A stretch of 64,000 nucleotides of DNA from RPQJ01 sp963698735 (GCA_963698735.1 CAVOSA010000029.1:124001-188000), one strand, 5' to 3'. Shown: positions 10,726-19,864, numbered from the stretch's first letter. Numbers and translations are program-made. The notes: generated by a model from the sequence alone, not told the origin.

Positions 10726-11274
10726 TTGTACCGAGCCGACAACGAGCCCGTGAACTTCACCCGCGACGTGGACGCGGTGATCGTGCCTGCGGGCGTCAAC
10801 GTGAAGTTGCGCCAGGGCCAGCAGGGCTACATCACGCAGGCGCTGGGCGGCAGTTTTACCGTCTATGTCGAAGGCAACCTCTTCCGTATCGCCGGCAAGG
10901 ACGCCGACGCGCTCGGCAAGGAGCGGGACGAGGCGCCGGAGCTGCCGCCCGACGCGAGCGACGACGACGTTCGCACGCTGGCGTGGGAACGGATGAAGGG
11001 CTGCTACGACCCGGAGATCCCGATCAACATCGTCGACCTCGGCCTCGTCTATGAATGCGACGTCGTACCCGAAGGCGATGGCCGCGTGATCTCGGTGAAG
11101 ATGACGTTGACTGCGCCGGGGTGCGGCATGGGCGACGTGCTCGTCGCCGACGTCAAGGAAAAGGTCGAGGTGATCCCGACCGTGAAGCGTGCCGACGTCG
11201 AACTCGTGTTCGACCCGCCCTGGGACCAGTCGATGATGTCCGAGGCGGCGCGACTGCAGACGGGGATGATGTGA
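10726..11274 (+). CDS. sufT: SufT, DUF59/MIP18-family Fe-S assembly factor
   Basis: SufT is a maturation factor implicated in Fe-S protein biogenesis. The N-terminal 80 residues are the SufT-specific part (VIVPAGVNVKLRQGQQGYITQALGGSFTVYVEG). The DUF59 domain follows with GCYDPEIPINIVDLGLVYECDV, TLTAPGCGMGDVLVADVKEKV, and the ending VFDPPWDQSMMSEAARLQTGM. The start codon is TTG, with ACAGGAG seven nt upstream. It lies 16 nt after sufU. Confidence 0.95.
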   Translation: MYRADNEPVNFTRDVDAVIVPAGVNVKLRQGQQGYITQALGGSFTVYVEGNLFRIAGKDADALGKERDEAPELPPDASDDDVRTLAWERMKGCYDPEIPINIVDLGLVYECDVVPEGDGRVISVKMTLTAPGCGMGDVLVADVKEKVEVIPTVKRADVELVFDPPWDQSMMSEAARLQTGMM

Positions 11275-11523
11275 GGCTGTTCACGCGCAAGTTCCACGGC
11301 GGCGCCAAGGCATCCGGCCGGGAACCGGCACGCCGGGACGCCATAAACCCGTCCCTGGGGGCTCTGGGCTCGGCGTCCATGCCTCGCACAGCCCGGCGAA
11401 CCGGTTCCCGGCCGGATACCCGGCGCCGCGCGGGTGCCGCGAGCGGCACTTCGATCGTTGCGCTGTCTGTGCTTCGCTCTCACCTGCCCATCTGGTCCAC
11501 GCGCAACCAACTATCGCACTCCC
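11275..11523 (+). repeat. Long interrupted palindrome in the sufT-Rieske gap
   Basis: This non-coding stretch holds a long inverted repeat. Arms 11312-11328 and 11401-11417 match perfectly over 17 bases, and 11331-11337 with 11392-11398 add 7 more after a 2-nt internal loop. Inside, 11338-11342 can pair with 11372-11376, leaving a purine/pyrimidine-rich tip around CCCTGGGGGCTCTGGG. The arrangement resembles dispersed intergenic palindromes (REP/mosaic type). No T-run follows, so it is not a classical terminator. It may attenuate or process the suf transcript. Confidence 0.7.
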
Positions 11524-11838
11524 ATGCCTGACTGGATCCGCGTCGCGCCCGTCGCCGACATCGCGCCCGGTGACTACGCCTCGGCAGAAGTCGACGGTGT
11601 CTTCGTCGCCGTCTACAACATCGACGGCGAGTACTTCGCGATCGACGACGTCTGCACGCACGATGGCGGCGGGCTCGCCGGCGGCGAAGTCCAGGATCAC
11701 CAGGTCATCTGCCCCAGGCATGGCGCGCGCTTCTGCCTGCGCACCGGCAAGGCGCTGACGCCGCCGGCTTATGAACCCGTGCGGAGCCATGCCACGCGAG
11801 TCGTTGCTGGATTCGTGGAGGTCGCAGTCGAACCATGA
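11524..11838 (+). CDS. Rieske-type [2Fe-2S] ferredoxin
   Basis: A 104-residue soluble Rieske protein of the dioxygenase-ferredoxin type. The cluster ligands are C44 and H46 in CTHDGG and C63 and H66 in CPRHGARFCLRTG, with the usual spacing. No signal peptide or membrane helix is seen, so it is cytoplasmic. It is placed in the SUF operon, after a palindromic gap, and its stop overlaps the next gene by 4 nt. It may be an electron carrier for cluster assembly or a client. The partner is unknown. Confidence 0.92.
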   Translation: MPDWIRVAPVADIAPGDYASAEVDGVFVAVYNIDGEYFAIDDVCTHDGGGLAGGEVQDHQVICPRHGARFCLRTGKALTPPAYEPVRSHATRVVAGFVEVAVEP

Positions 11839-12401
11839 GCCTTGGAAAACTGAGCAAGAGCAAGGTGCAGGGCCTCGAGGCCAGCCGCAAGGCGTCCGCC
11901 CAGCTGCATCGCCTGACGCTGGTCCGGCACGCCAAGTCCGACTGGTCGCTGCCCGACCAGCAGGACTGGGACCGGGTTCTCAACAAGCGCGGGCAGCAGG
12001 ATGCGCCCGAGATGGCGCGACGCCTGCGTGCGAGAAAGCTGAAGCCGGACCTGATCCTGGCCAGCCCGGCCGTGCGCGCCCTGACCACGGCCAGCATCAT
12101 GGCCCGCGAACTCAAGGTGTCCGCGGAACGCATCGCGCAGGACGAGCGGCTGTACCTCGCGGACCCGAAGTCGATCCTCGAGGTCATCCACGAACTCGGC
12201 GGCGATGCGCGCCATGTCATGGTGTTCGGGCACAACCCGGGCATCACCGACTGCGCCAACAAGCTGTCGGCCGGCGACCAGATCGACACCATGCCGACCT
12301 GCGCCGTGTTCACGGCGTGTTTCGCGCTCGAGGACTGGTCGCAGCTCGACTGGAAAAGCGGACTCGAAGCCGAGTTCGACTACCCGCGCAACCCGGCCTA
12401 G
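11835..12401 (+). CDS. SixA-like histidine phosphatase
   Basis: A 188-residue member of the histidine-phosphatase superfamily. The catalytic RHA box is at residues 31-33 (LVRHAKSDW), the second histidine is H133 in VFGHNPGITD, and ASPAVRALTTA supplies the second Arg region. It is short and resembles SixA, which dephosphorylates phosphohistidine proteins. About 25 extra basic residues precede the domain. ATGA overlap with the Rieske gene makes it the last gene of the SUF operon. Substrate unknown. Confidence 0.88.
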   Translation: MSLGKLSKSKVQGLEASRKASAQLHRLTLVRHAKSDWSLPDQQDWDRVLNKRGQQDAPEMARRLRARKLKPDLILASPAVRALTTASIMARELKVSAERIAQDERLYLADPKSILEVIHELGGDARHVMVFGHNPGITDCANKLSAGDQIDTMPTCAVFTACFALEDWSQLDWKSGLEAEFDYPRNPA

Positions 12402-13133
12402 TCAGCCGCGGCCGAACACCGGAATTGCGGCGCCGGTCACGGCGGCGGCATCGTCCGATGCCAGGAAGAGGATGACTTTCGCAATCGCTTCCGGACTCAC
12501 CCAGCGGGTGAAATCCGCCTTGGGCATGTCGAGCCGGTTGCGCGGCGTGTCGATAATGCCCGGCAGGATCGCGTTGACCGTGACGTTGCGGTCCTTCAGT
12601 TCTTCGGCGAGCGCTTCCGTGAGGCGCTGCACACCGGCTTTCGATGCCGCGTAGGCCCCCATCCCCAGACCGGCCCTGGCTGCCGCGCCCGCACCGATGT
12701 TGACGATGCGACCGCCACCGCGCTCGAGCATCGCCGGCAGCGCGCACTTGCAGCTGACCACGGCCGAGCGCAGGTTCATTGCATACAGCGAATCCCAGGT
12801 TTCGACATCGCCGTCGACCACTTTTTCCCAGCGGAACCCGCCCGCGATGTTCACGAGGACGTCGATGCCGCCGTAACGCATGGCGATCGCCGCCATGGCC
12901 TTGCGCGCCGCCTCGAGGTCGGCGAGATCGGCGCCGGCCAGCAGCATGTTTCCCGCACCGCCGAACTCCGCCTGAAGTTCAGCCGACGGGTGCGAGACGT
13001 CGAGCAGCGCGAGCTTCGCGCCGGCCTGCGCGAATGCCCGCGACACGGCGGAACCCAGCGCGCCGAAGGCGCCGGTGACCACGACAACTGCACCACCCGG
13101 CTCCATGTGCCTCTCCGATGAAGTGACGGGCAT
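12402..13133 (-). CDS. Short-chain dehydrogenase/reductase lacking the usual catalytic serine
   Basis: A 243-residue SDR. The cofactor motif is TGAFGALG (about residues 20-27), NIAGG marks the beta-4 region, and the active-site Tyr/Lys are in YAASK. The catalytic Ser normally 13 residues before the Tyr is Ala here (VNIGAGAAARAGLGMGAYAASK region). Dihydropteridine-reductase-like SDRs lack the Ser in the same way. The start at 13133 adds nine residues. An ATG at 13106 (MEPGG) is a more usual start. The substrate is unknown. Its stop abuts the stop of the SixA-like gene. Confidence 0.9.
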   Translation of the reverse strand: MPVTSSERHMEPGGAVVVVTGAFGALGSAVSRAFAQAGAKLALLDVSHPSAELQAEFGGAGNMLLAGADLADLEAARKAMAAIAMRYGGIDVLVNIAGGFRWEKVVDGDVETWDSLYAMNLRSAVVSCKCALPAMLERGGGRIVNIGAGAAARAGLGMGAYAASKAGVQRLTEALAEELKDRNVTVNAILPGIIDTPRNRLDMPKADFTRWVSPEAIAKVILFLASDDAAAVTGAAIPVFGRG

Positions 13134-13145
13134 CGCGTCAGGCCC

Positions 13146-14519
13146 TCAGCATTCCGGGACGTTCACGGCCAGGCCGCCCTGGCTCGTTTCCTTGTAGATC
13201 GTCGACATGTCGTGACCCGTCTGGCGCATCGTCGCGATGACCTGGTCCAGCGACACCTTGTGCGTGCCATCGCCGCGCATCGACAGCCGCGCAGCGTTGA
13301 TCGCCTTCACGGCGCCCATCGCATTGCGCTCGATGCAGGGAATCTGCACCAGGCCCGCGATCGGATCGCAGGTCAGGCCGAGGTTGTGCTCCATGCCGAT
13401 TTCGGCTGCATTCTCGATCTGCTCGTTGGTGCCGTTCTGCGCGGCAACGAGCCCCGCCGCGGCCATCGAGCAGGCAACACCGACTTCGCCCTGGCAACCC
13501 ATTTCCGCGCCCGAAATCGAGGCATTGCGCTTGTAGAGCATGCCGATGGCGCCGGCGACGAGCAGGAAGCGCACGACGCCGTTTTCGCTCGCGCCCGGCT
13601 CGAACTTGAGGTAATAGGCGAGCACCGCGGGCACAATGCCCGCCGCACCGTTCGTGGGTGCCGTTACGACGCGACCGCCGGCAGCGTTTTCCTCGTTGAC
13701 CGACAGCGCGAAGGCATTGACCCATTCCAGCGCGTCGAGCGGACGGTGCTGCGAGGACGATTCGATCAGCACGCGTTGCATTCGCGATGCGCGTCGGCGC
13801 ACCTTGAGCACGCCGGGGAGCAGGCCATTCGCCTGGAAACCGCGCTCGATGCATGCGTTCATCACCGACCAGATGTGCAGCAGCGCAATGCGGGTCTGCT
13901 CGTCGGTGCGGAAGGCGCGTTCGTTCTCGAGCATCAGTTCGTGCAGTTCGAGTCCGCGGCCTCGAGCCATCTCGAGCAGTTCGTGCCCCGAAGTGAACGG
14001 ATGGGGCACCTCGACCTGCACCACACCCTCGGGCGTCTTGCCGAACTCACCAGCGCGCACGATGAAGCCGCCGCCCGTGGAAAAGAACTCCTCGCGGTGC
14101 AGGAAATTCCCCGCCGCATCGAGTGCGGTGAAGCGCATGCCGTTCGGGTGCTGGGGCAGCGTCTGGTCGCGGTGAAACAGCAGGTCGAGCGGCTCGTCGA
14201 ATGCCACCTCGCGGCTGCCGGCCAGCCGGATGCGGCCCGTGCTGCGGATGCGTTCGAGCGTTGGTTCCATCGCGGCGGGATCGATCGTCGCAGGCTGGTT
14301 GCCTTCGAGGCCGAGCAGGATCGCCCGGTCAGTGCAGTGGCCCATGCCGGTGAGCGCCAGCGAGCCGTAGACCTGCGCCGCAACCTTGTCCACGCGCGCC
14401 AGCAGCGATTTCGCTTCGAGGTCGTGCACGAATGCGCAGGCGGCGTTCATCGGCCCCATGGTGTGGGAGCTCGAGGGGCCGACGCCGACCTTGAAGATGT
14501 CGAGGACGCTGAGGTTCAT
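13146..14519 (-). CDS. sdaA: L-serine dehydratase (single-chain, [4Fe-4S])
   Basis: It converts L-serine to pyruvate and ammonia. The 457-residue chain has the beta domain first (MNLSVLDIFKVGVGPSSSHTMGPM) and the catalytic alpha domain after it (TAPTNGAAGIVPAVLAYYLK, MGCQGEVGVACSMAAAGL). Candidate cluster cysteines lie in GCQGE, CIERNAMGAVKA and the family's C-terminal tail, which ends in VPEC and can insert into the active site. It needs a Fe-S cluster, made by systems such as the SUF genes upstream. Next to putA, it forms an amino-acid catabolism pair. Confidence 0.96.
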   Translation of the reverse strand: MNLSVLDIFKVGVGPSSSHTMGPMNAACAFVHDLEAKSLLARVDKVAAQVYGSLALTGMGHCTDRAILLGLEGNQPATIDPAAMEPTLERIRSTGRIRLAGSREVAFDEPLDLLFHRDQTLPQHPNGMRFTALDAAGNFLHREEFFSTGGGFIVRAGEFGKTPEGVVQVEVPHPFTSGHELLEMARGRGLELHELMLENERAFRTDEQTRIALLHIWSVMNACIERGFQANGLLPGVLKVRRRASRMQRVLIESSSQHRPLDALEWVNAFALSVNEENAAGGRVVTAPTNGAAGIVPAVLAYYLKFEPGASENGVVRFLLVAGAIGMLYKRNASISGAEMGCQGEVGVACSMAAAGLVAAQNGTNEQIENAAEIGMEHNLGLTCDPIAGLVQIPCIERNAMGAVKAINAARLSMRGDGTHKVSLDQVIATMRQTGHDMSTIYKETSQGGLAVNVPEC

Positions 14520-14544
14520 GGACTCCTTGCGCGGGACCGCCCGC

Positions 14545-17500
14545 TCACTCCATCGCCAGCAGCGAAGCGTTGCCGCCTACCGCCGAGGTGTTGATCGTCA
14601 ACGTGCGCTCGTGCGCGTAGCGATGCAGGTAGTACGGACCGCCCGCCTTCGGGCCCGTCCCCGAGAGCCCGGATCCACCGAACGGCTGCGTACCGACCAC
14701 GGCGCCGATGATGTTCCGATTCACGTAGACGTTGCCGGCCGCTACGCGGCTGGCCACGCGGCGAACCGTGCCGTCGATGCGGCTGTGGATGCCGAACGTC
14801 AGGCCGAATCCGGTCGCATTGATGGCGTCGACCAGGGCCTCGAGATCACGGGCCCGGTAGGGCAGGATGTGCATGATCGGACCGAACCATTCGCGGTCGA
14901 GCACCGACAGGGAGTCGATCTCGACAGCCAGTGGCGCAACGAACGTGCCCGCGCGCGTGCCATCACCGAGCCGGATCCGGTGATGCCACTTCGCGTTGCG
15001 CATGATGTCGCCGGCATGGCCCTCGAGCATGGCGCGCGCCGCCTCGTCGATGACGGGGCCGACGTCGGTTTCGAGATACGCCGGATTGCCGACCACCAGC
15101 TCCTCCATGTAACCGGACAACAGGCGCTTCACCTTCGGCGCGATGTCCTCCTGCACGCACAGCACGCGCAACGCGGAGCAGCGTTGCCCGGCACTGTTGA
15201 ACGCGGACTGCACGGCGTCGATGACCACCTGCTCCGGCAAGGCGGAGCTGTCGACGATCATCGCGTTCTGGCCGCCGGTTTCGGCGATCAGCGTGCCGAT
15301 CGGTCCGTTGCGGCCCGCCAGCGTGCGATGGATGATCCTGGCTGTCTCCGTGGAGCCCGTGAAGGCGACGCCGGCCACCCGCGGATCGGCCACGGCCGCG
15401 GCACCGACTATGGCGCCGTCGCCCGGGAGGAAGTGCAGGACATCGGCCGGCACGCCCGCCTGCAGCATCAGGCGCACCGCGTGCGCCGCCACCAGCGGAG
15501 TCTGCTCGGCGGGCTTCGCCAGGACCGCGTTGCCGGCCGCCAGCGCAGCGGCAACCTGCCCTGCGAAGATCGCCAGCGGGAAGTTCCACGGACTGATGCA
15601 GGTGAATACGCCACGGCCGTGCAGGCTCAGTTCGTTGCTTTCGCCCGTCGGGCCCGGCAGACGCTGCGGGCCGGCGAATTCGTGCCGGGCGCGCGCCGCG
15701 TAATAACGCAGGAAATCGACCGCCTCGCGCACTTCGGCAATGCCGTCCGGGACGGACTTGCCAGCCTCGCGCACGCACATGGCGACGAACTCGGGCAGGT
15801 TCTCCTCGAAGAGATCGGCGGTCCTGTCGAGCACGTCTCCGCGCACCGAGGCCGGCGTGCCATCCCAGTCCGGCTGGGCCCTGACGGCGATGTCGACCGC
15901 TGCGCGCACGTCGTCTGCAGAGGCGCTGATGACGGCACCGACGTGATCCCCGTGGTCGGCCGGGTTGCGGATCGCAGTACTCGTCCCGCCGCGTTCGGAG
16001 CCTCCGATCAGGGGCGTGGCCACCCAGGGCCGGCGCGAGACATGTTCCATGCGCGCAGCCATGTGGTGCAGCACCGCACCGTTCGCCAGGTGCACGCCGA
16101 GCGAGTTACGCCGCTCGGGCTGGTAGATGTCGAGCGGCTGCGGAATGCGCGGATGCGCGACCTTGTCGAGCGCGTCGACCGTCCGCACGGGATCGGCAAT
16201 GATGGCCTCGACCGGCTCGTTCTCGTTGACGATGCGGTTGACGAACGAAGTGTTCGAACCGTTCTCCAGCAGGCGGCGCACCAGATACGGCAGCAGGTCT
16301 TCGTGTTCACCGACCGGCGCGTACACGCGACAGGGTACGCCCAGCCCGTCCGGGCTGGTGACGTGCGAGTACAGCTCCTCGCCCATTCCGTGCAGGCGCT
16401 GGAATTCAAACTCGATGCCCGCCTTGCGCGCCATGCTGGCCACGGCGGCCACGGTATGCGCATTGTGGGTAGCGAACTGCGGGTACAGCAGGCCCTTGCC
16501 CTGCTCGAACACGTAGCGCGCGCAGGCCAGGTAGGAGACGTCGGTATTGGGCTTGCGCGTGTACACCGGGTAGCCGGGCAATCCGCGCTCCTGGCCGCGC
16601 TTGATCTCGGCGTCCCAATACGCGCCCTTCACCAGTCGCACGTGCAGGATGCGGCTCGTTTCCCGCGCCAGGCCGACGATGTAGCGGAGCATCGGCAGCG
16701 CGCGCTTCTGGTAGGTCTGCACCGCGATGCCGAATCCCGACCACCCGGCAAGCGACGGGTCGCGGCACGCGGCCGCGAGCAGTTCCATCGTGAGCTCGAG
16801 CCGTTCGGATTCTTCGGTGTCGAGCGTGAGCGCAATGCCTGCATCGCGCGCGAGGCGACACAATTCAACCAGTCGCGGGGTCAATTCGCGCAGAACGCGT
16901 TGCCGGTGGGAGCGCTCGAAGCGCGGGTGCATCGCGGAGAGCTTCACGGAAATGCTCGGTCGCGACTCGAAATCCGGGTACTCGTTGACACGCGCCGCAA
17001 GCGCGCCGATCGCGGTCCGGTAGGCATCGAAATAGCGCGTGGCATCCGCCGTGGTCAGCGCCGCCTCGCCGAGCATGTCGAACGTGTAGCGGTAGCGCCG
17101 GTTGGAGCCGCTCAGTGAATTGTCGAGCGCCTCCTTCATCGTGCGGCCCATGACGAACTGGTGACCCATGATGCGCATGGCCTGGCGCATGGCCGTGCGC
17201 ACGACGGGCTCACCCATGCGGCCCACGACCCGGCTCATGACGCCCTCGGGCGCGATCACGTCGTTCGGATCGAGTCGCACGATGCGGCCCGTCAGCATCA
17301 GCCCCCAGGTCGAGGCGTTGACGAACAGTGACTGGCTGTCACCCAGGTGGCTGGCCCAGTCGCCGGCGCGCAACTTGTCGGCGATCAGCCGGTCGGCAGT
17401 CTCATCGTCCGGAATGCGCAGCAGCGCCTCGGCGAGGCACATCAGGATGACGCCTTCCTGCGACGACAGGTCGTACTGGCGCAGGAATGCATCGAGCCCG

Positions 17501-17730
17501 GTCTTGGCGGCGGGCGCCTTGCGCACGGCCTCGACGAGCTTGCGGGCCGTCACCTGCACTTCGTCGTGCTGCGCGGGATCGAGCCGCGCCATGTCCGCGA
17601 GCGAGCGGACCAGCGTCTCTTCGTCGCCGAGGAAATCCGCGTTGATCGCCTGGCCCAGCGGGGTCAGGAAGTCTGCGGCGTCGGCATACAGGAAGCGCGA
17701 CGACGGCGCCTCGCGATTCGGACCAGCCAT
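14545..17730 (-). CDS. putA: PutA, bifunctional proline dehydrogenase / P5C dehydrogenase
   Basis: It oxidises proline to glutamate in two steps on one chain. The 1061 residues carry a FAD-binding proline dehydrogenase barrel (about 60-480, with RPSISVKLSAMHPRFE, LTLDTEESERLELTMELL and VRLVKGAYWDAEIKR) and an aldehyde dehydrogenase domain (about 530-1030). The latter has the general base in AETGGQNAM and the nucleophile in SAGQRCSALRVL. There is no N-terminal ribbon-helix-helix DNA-binding domain, so it is enzyme only, not a self-repressor. At 1061 residues it lacks the extended C-terminal part of E. coli PutA (1320). Confidence 0.98.
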   Translation of the reverse strand: MAGPNREAPSSRFLYADAADFLTPLGQAINADFLGDEETLVRSLADMARLDPAQHDEVQVTARKLVEAVRKAPAAKTGLDAFLRQYDLSSQEGVILMCLAEALLRIPDDETADRLIADKLRAGDWASHLGDSQSLFVNASTWGLMLTGRIVRLDPNDVIAPEGVMSRVVGRMGEPVVRTAMRQAMRIMGHQFVMGRTMKEALDNSLSGSNRRYRYTFDMLGEAALTTADATRYFDAYRTAIGALAARVNEYPDFESRPSISVKLSAMHPRFERSHRQRVLRELTPRLVELCRLARDAGIALTLDTEESERLELTMELLAAACRDPSLAGWSGFGIAVQTYQKRALPMLRYIVGLARETSRILHVRLVKGAYWDAEIKRGQERGLPGYPVYTRKPNTDVSYLACARYVFEQGKGLLYPQFATHNAHTVAAVASMARKAGIEFEFQRLHGMGEELYSHVTSPDGLGVPCRVYAPVGEHEDLLPYLVRRLLENGSNTSFVNRIVNENEPVEAIIADPVRTVDALDKVAHPRIPQPLDIYQPERRNSLGVHLANGAVLHHMAARMEHVSRRPWVATPLIGGSERGGTSTAIRNPADHGDHVGAVISASADDVRAAVDIAVRAQPDWDGTPASVRGDVLDRTADLFEENLPEFVAMCVREAGKSVPDGIAEVREAVDFLRYYAARARHEFAGPQRLPGPTGESNELSLHGRGVFTCISPWNFPLAIFAGQVAAALAAGNAVLAKPAEQTPLVAAHAVRLMLQAGVPADVLHFLPGDGAIVGAAAVADPRVAGVAFTGSTETARIIHRTLAGRNGPIGTLIAETGGQNAMIVDSSALPEQVVIDAVQSAFNSAGQRCSALRVLCVQEDIAPKVKRLLSGYMEELVVGNPAYLETDVGPVIDEAARAMLEGHAGDIMRNAKWHHRIRLGDGTRAGTFVAPLAVEIDSLSVLDREWFGPIMHILPYRARDLEALVDAINATGFGLTFGIHSRIDGTVRRVASRVAAGNVYVNRNIIGAVVGTQPFGGSGLSGTGPKAGGPYYLHRYAHERTLTINTSAVGGNASLLAME

Positions 17731-17833
17731 GGGGGATTCGCCTGCAAAAATGATCCGGCAATTCTAGCGAAAACGCCGCAGGCCCGCGGGGGATCGACCG
17801 CCGCGGACCCTGTTGCAGTGCGGTACGAACGCC

Positions 17834-18547
17834 TTACTTCGTTTCGTAGAGCAAGCCGACCGTCGTGAGCGTGTCGGTCTTCTCGACTCCGGGCAGCACG
17901 TCGGTGTTGTGACGAACCTGGTAGGCGACGCGCAGGCCGAGCGCACCCGAGATCGTTACCTCGAGGCCGAGGTCGTTCTGGACGTAGGTGTTGTCCGAAC
18001 CGGCTTCGACGAGCAAGCGGTCGACGATCTTGGTCGTGTCGGTGAGCTGGTGCTCGAAGCCCAGGTCGCCGCGGAAGATGACGCCGTCCTCGGACTCGCC
18101 CGTCTCGAGGATTTCGGCATAGCGATAGCCGGGACCGCCCTGCACCCACAGTTTCGTGCGCTCGCTGTCGATGATCCGGTAGCCGAGACCGCCCGCGATC
18201 GAGGCCTGGTAGTCGTACTGGCTGAACTTGTCGTCGTCGTAGCGGCCGGCCCCGAAGGCGTACGCGCGATCGGTGAGGGCGTACTGGGTCTGGCCGCGGA
18301 CTTCCCAGCGCTGGGCGGTGGTGGTGCCGCTTTCGCTGCCGTAATTGCCAGCGAAACCGAATGTGTGCTGCCACTTGTCGACCGTGTTCTTCAGCTCGAG
18401 GCCGGCGCTGGCCGCCTGGTTCTCGCTGTTGCCGGTCGCGAACGACGCGCCGACGGTGCCCTTGCCGGTCCAGTCAGCCAGCGCGGGCGTTGCGCAGCCG
18501 CAGAGTGCCAGCGCAATGCAGAGGCGGGAAATGCGGATCGTCGACAT
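17834..18547 (-). CDS. DUF481-family outer-membrane beta-barrel protein
   Basis: The 237-residue product has a signal peptide (about 1-24, cleavage after TPALA) followed by repeating amphipathic strands with alternating aromatic/charged residues: GKGTVGASFATGNSENQAASAGLELKNTV-type opening and NDLGLEVTISGALGLRVAYQVRHNTDV before the end. This is the YdiY-like salt-stress/DUF481 pattern. The final residues LLYETK fit a barrel terminus. AAGGAG precedes the ATG. It lies 103 nt upstream of putA and may share its transcript. Function is not known for most members. Confidence 0.88.
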   Translation of the reverse strand: MSTIRISRLCIALALCGCATPALADWTGKGTVGASFATGNSENQAASAGLELKNTVDKWQHTFGFAGNYGSESGTTTAQRWEVRGQTQYALTDRAYAFGAGRYDDDKFSQYDYQASIAGGLGYRIIDSERTKLWVQGGPGYRYAEILETGESEDGVIFRGDLGFEHQLTDTTKIVDRLLVEAGSDNTYVQNDLGLEVTISGALGLRVAYQVRHNTDVLPGVEKTDTLTTVGLLYETK

Positions 18548-18705
18548 CGAAGGCTCCTTGGCCGGTCTCTTGGCGGGGAAAAAATGGCGCAGGAGTATAG
18601 CGGCTCGGCGGGTAGCGCCACATCACGATTTCCGACTCCAAACGCGCTTGCATCGACTCCGCATCCGCGAAAAACTTCGCCACCGAGCGAGTCGAGGGAC
18701 ACGAA

Positions 18706-19509
18706 ATGACGGAAGTTGCGCGCAAGATCGTCGCCACGGTCGAGAACTTCATGACCGAGGTCGTCGAGGCCTCGGCGACGACGCCCGTACTGGTGGATTT
18801 CTGGGCGCCCTGGTGCGGCCCGTGCCGCACGCTCATGCCGCTGCTCGACCGGATCGCCGACGAGTACGCCGGACGCTTCATCCTGGCCAAGGTCAACACG
18901 GAGGAACAGGCGCAGCTCGCGACGCATTTCCAGATCCGCAGCATTCCCACGGTGCTGCTGATCCACCACGGCGAAGTGGTCGATCAGTTCGTGGGTCTGC
19001 AGCCCGAGTCTGCGATCAAGGACCTGCTCGACCGGTACGTTGCGCCGGAGAGTGGTGTGATGGAGACCTCGGCCGTGGCCCAGGCACCCGTAGCGGACCG
19101 GCCGGAGGACGTGGCCTCCAGGCTGCTGGACCAGCGCGACGCCGCAGGCGCGGCCGACGCCATCGCCGCGCTGGAGGCCGCCCAGGCCGACCATCCGCGG
19201 CTCGAGTCGTTGCGAGCGCGGCTCGCATTCGTCGCGGCGGCCAATGCCCAGCCGGACGTCATGCGCCTGCGCGCAACCGTCGAGGCGAACCCTGCCGACG
19301 CGGCGGCGCGGCATGCCCTTGCAGCACACCATGCGTTGGCTGGCGATTTCGGCACGGCGCTGGCGGAATGGCTCGAATTGATGCGCCGCGACAGGACCTA
19401 CGGCGACGACGCGGGCCGGCGGAGCCTGCTGCAGGCATTTGCGGTCCTGGGCGAGCAAGACCCGCTGGTGACACAGTACCGGCGACGGATGGCGAGCTTC
19501 TTGCACTGA
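18706..19509 (+). CDS. CnoX/YbbN-type thioredoxin-TPR chaperone
   Basis: A 267-residue protein with an N-terminal thioredoxin domain (residues 1-110, active site WCGPC with C37 and C40, cis-Pro in RSIPTVLLI) and a C-terminal TPR-like part of about 120 residues (RLLDQRDAAGAADAIAALEAAQ, ALAAHHALAGDFGTALAEWLELMRRDRTYGDDAGRR). The architecture is that of CnoX, which combines redox repair with holdase activity for client transfer to GroEL. Here both active-site cysteines are kept, unlike in E. coli. GAGGGA is placed well before the ATG. Confidence 0.93.
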   Translation: MTEVARKIVATVENFMTEVVEASATTPVLVDFWAPWCGPCRTLMPLLDRIADEYAGRFILAKVNTEEQAQLATHFQIRSIPTVLLIHHGEVVDQFVGLQPESAIKDLLDRYVAPESGVMETSAVAQAPVADRPEDVASRLLDQRDAAGAADAIAALEAAQADHPRLESLRARLAFVAAANAQPDVMRLRATVEANPADAAARHALAAHHALAGDFGTALAEWLELMRRDRTYGDDAGRRSLLQAFAVLGEQDPLVTQYRRRMASFLH

Positions 19510-19585
19510 GGATCGTGGTAAAGCCACCTTGCCGGCTCGCCGCGACCGAAGTATAAAAACGCGCACCTTGCCCCTGGGTTCTTCG

Positions 19586-19864
19586 ATGCACGAGAAGCCG
19601 GAGTCAGCGGACGAGTTCGAGGACGAAGACAGTGAGGAAGTCGTCGGCGGCGATGAAGCCCTCGACGTCGACCGCCTCATGCAGGACCTCGACAAACGCA
19701 AGCGCGGTGCGCCGAAAGGCGCAGAACCCGCGTGGCGCAAGCTTGAGCGGATGCTGGAACAGAAGCGCACGTCGGAACTGCTCAGCGACTTCGACGATTA
19801 CGACGTGGATGGCTCCGGTCCGCGCGGCGGCCGCAGTCGCGCCAGGCGCGGCCAGCAACCCTAG
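19586..19864 (+). CDS. Small acidic/basic hypothetical protein
   Basis: A 92-residue ORF starting MHEKPES. The first 40 residues are very acidic (ADEFEDEDSEEVVGG), the middle has one amphipathic helix PAWRKLERMLEQKRTSELLSDF, and the tail is Gly/Arg rich. The WRKLE..LE.KR pattern resembles short PA3496-type proteobacterial proteins, but I only suggest this. No signal or membrane segment. It overlaps the dnaE2 stop by 4 nt, convergent. An upstream ATG at 19529 in the same frame looks less natural. Confidence 0.6.
   Translation: MHEKPESADEFEDEDSEEVVGGDEALDVDRLMQDLDKRKRGAPKGAEPAWRKLERMLEQKRTSELLSDFDDYDVDGSGPRGGRSRARRGQQP

Noticed and set aside
14386..17118. A long open frame of over 900 codons on + opposite putA
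   Set aside because: It is antisense to the clear PutA gene, has no recognisable domain and arises from GC-rich codon bias in the third frame.
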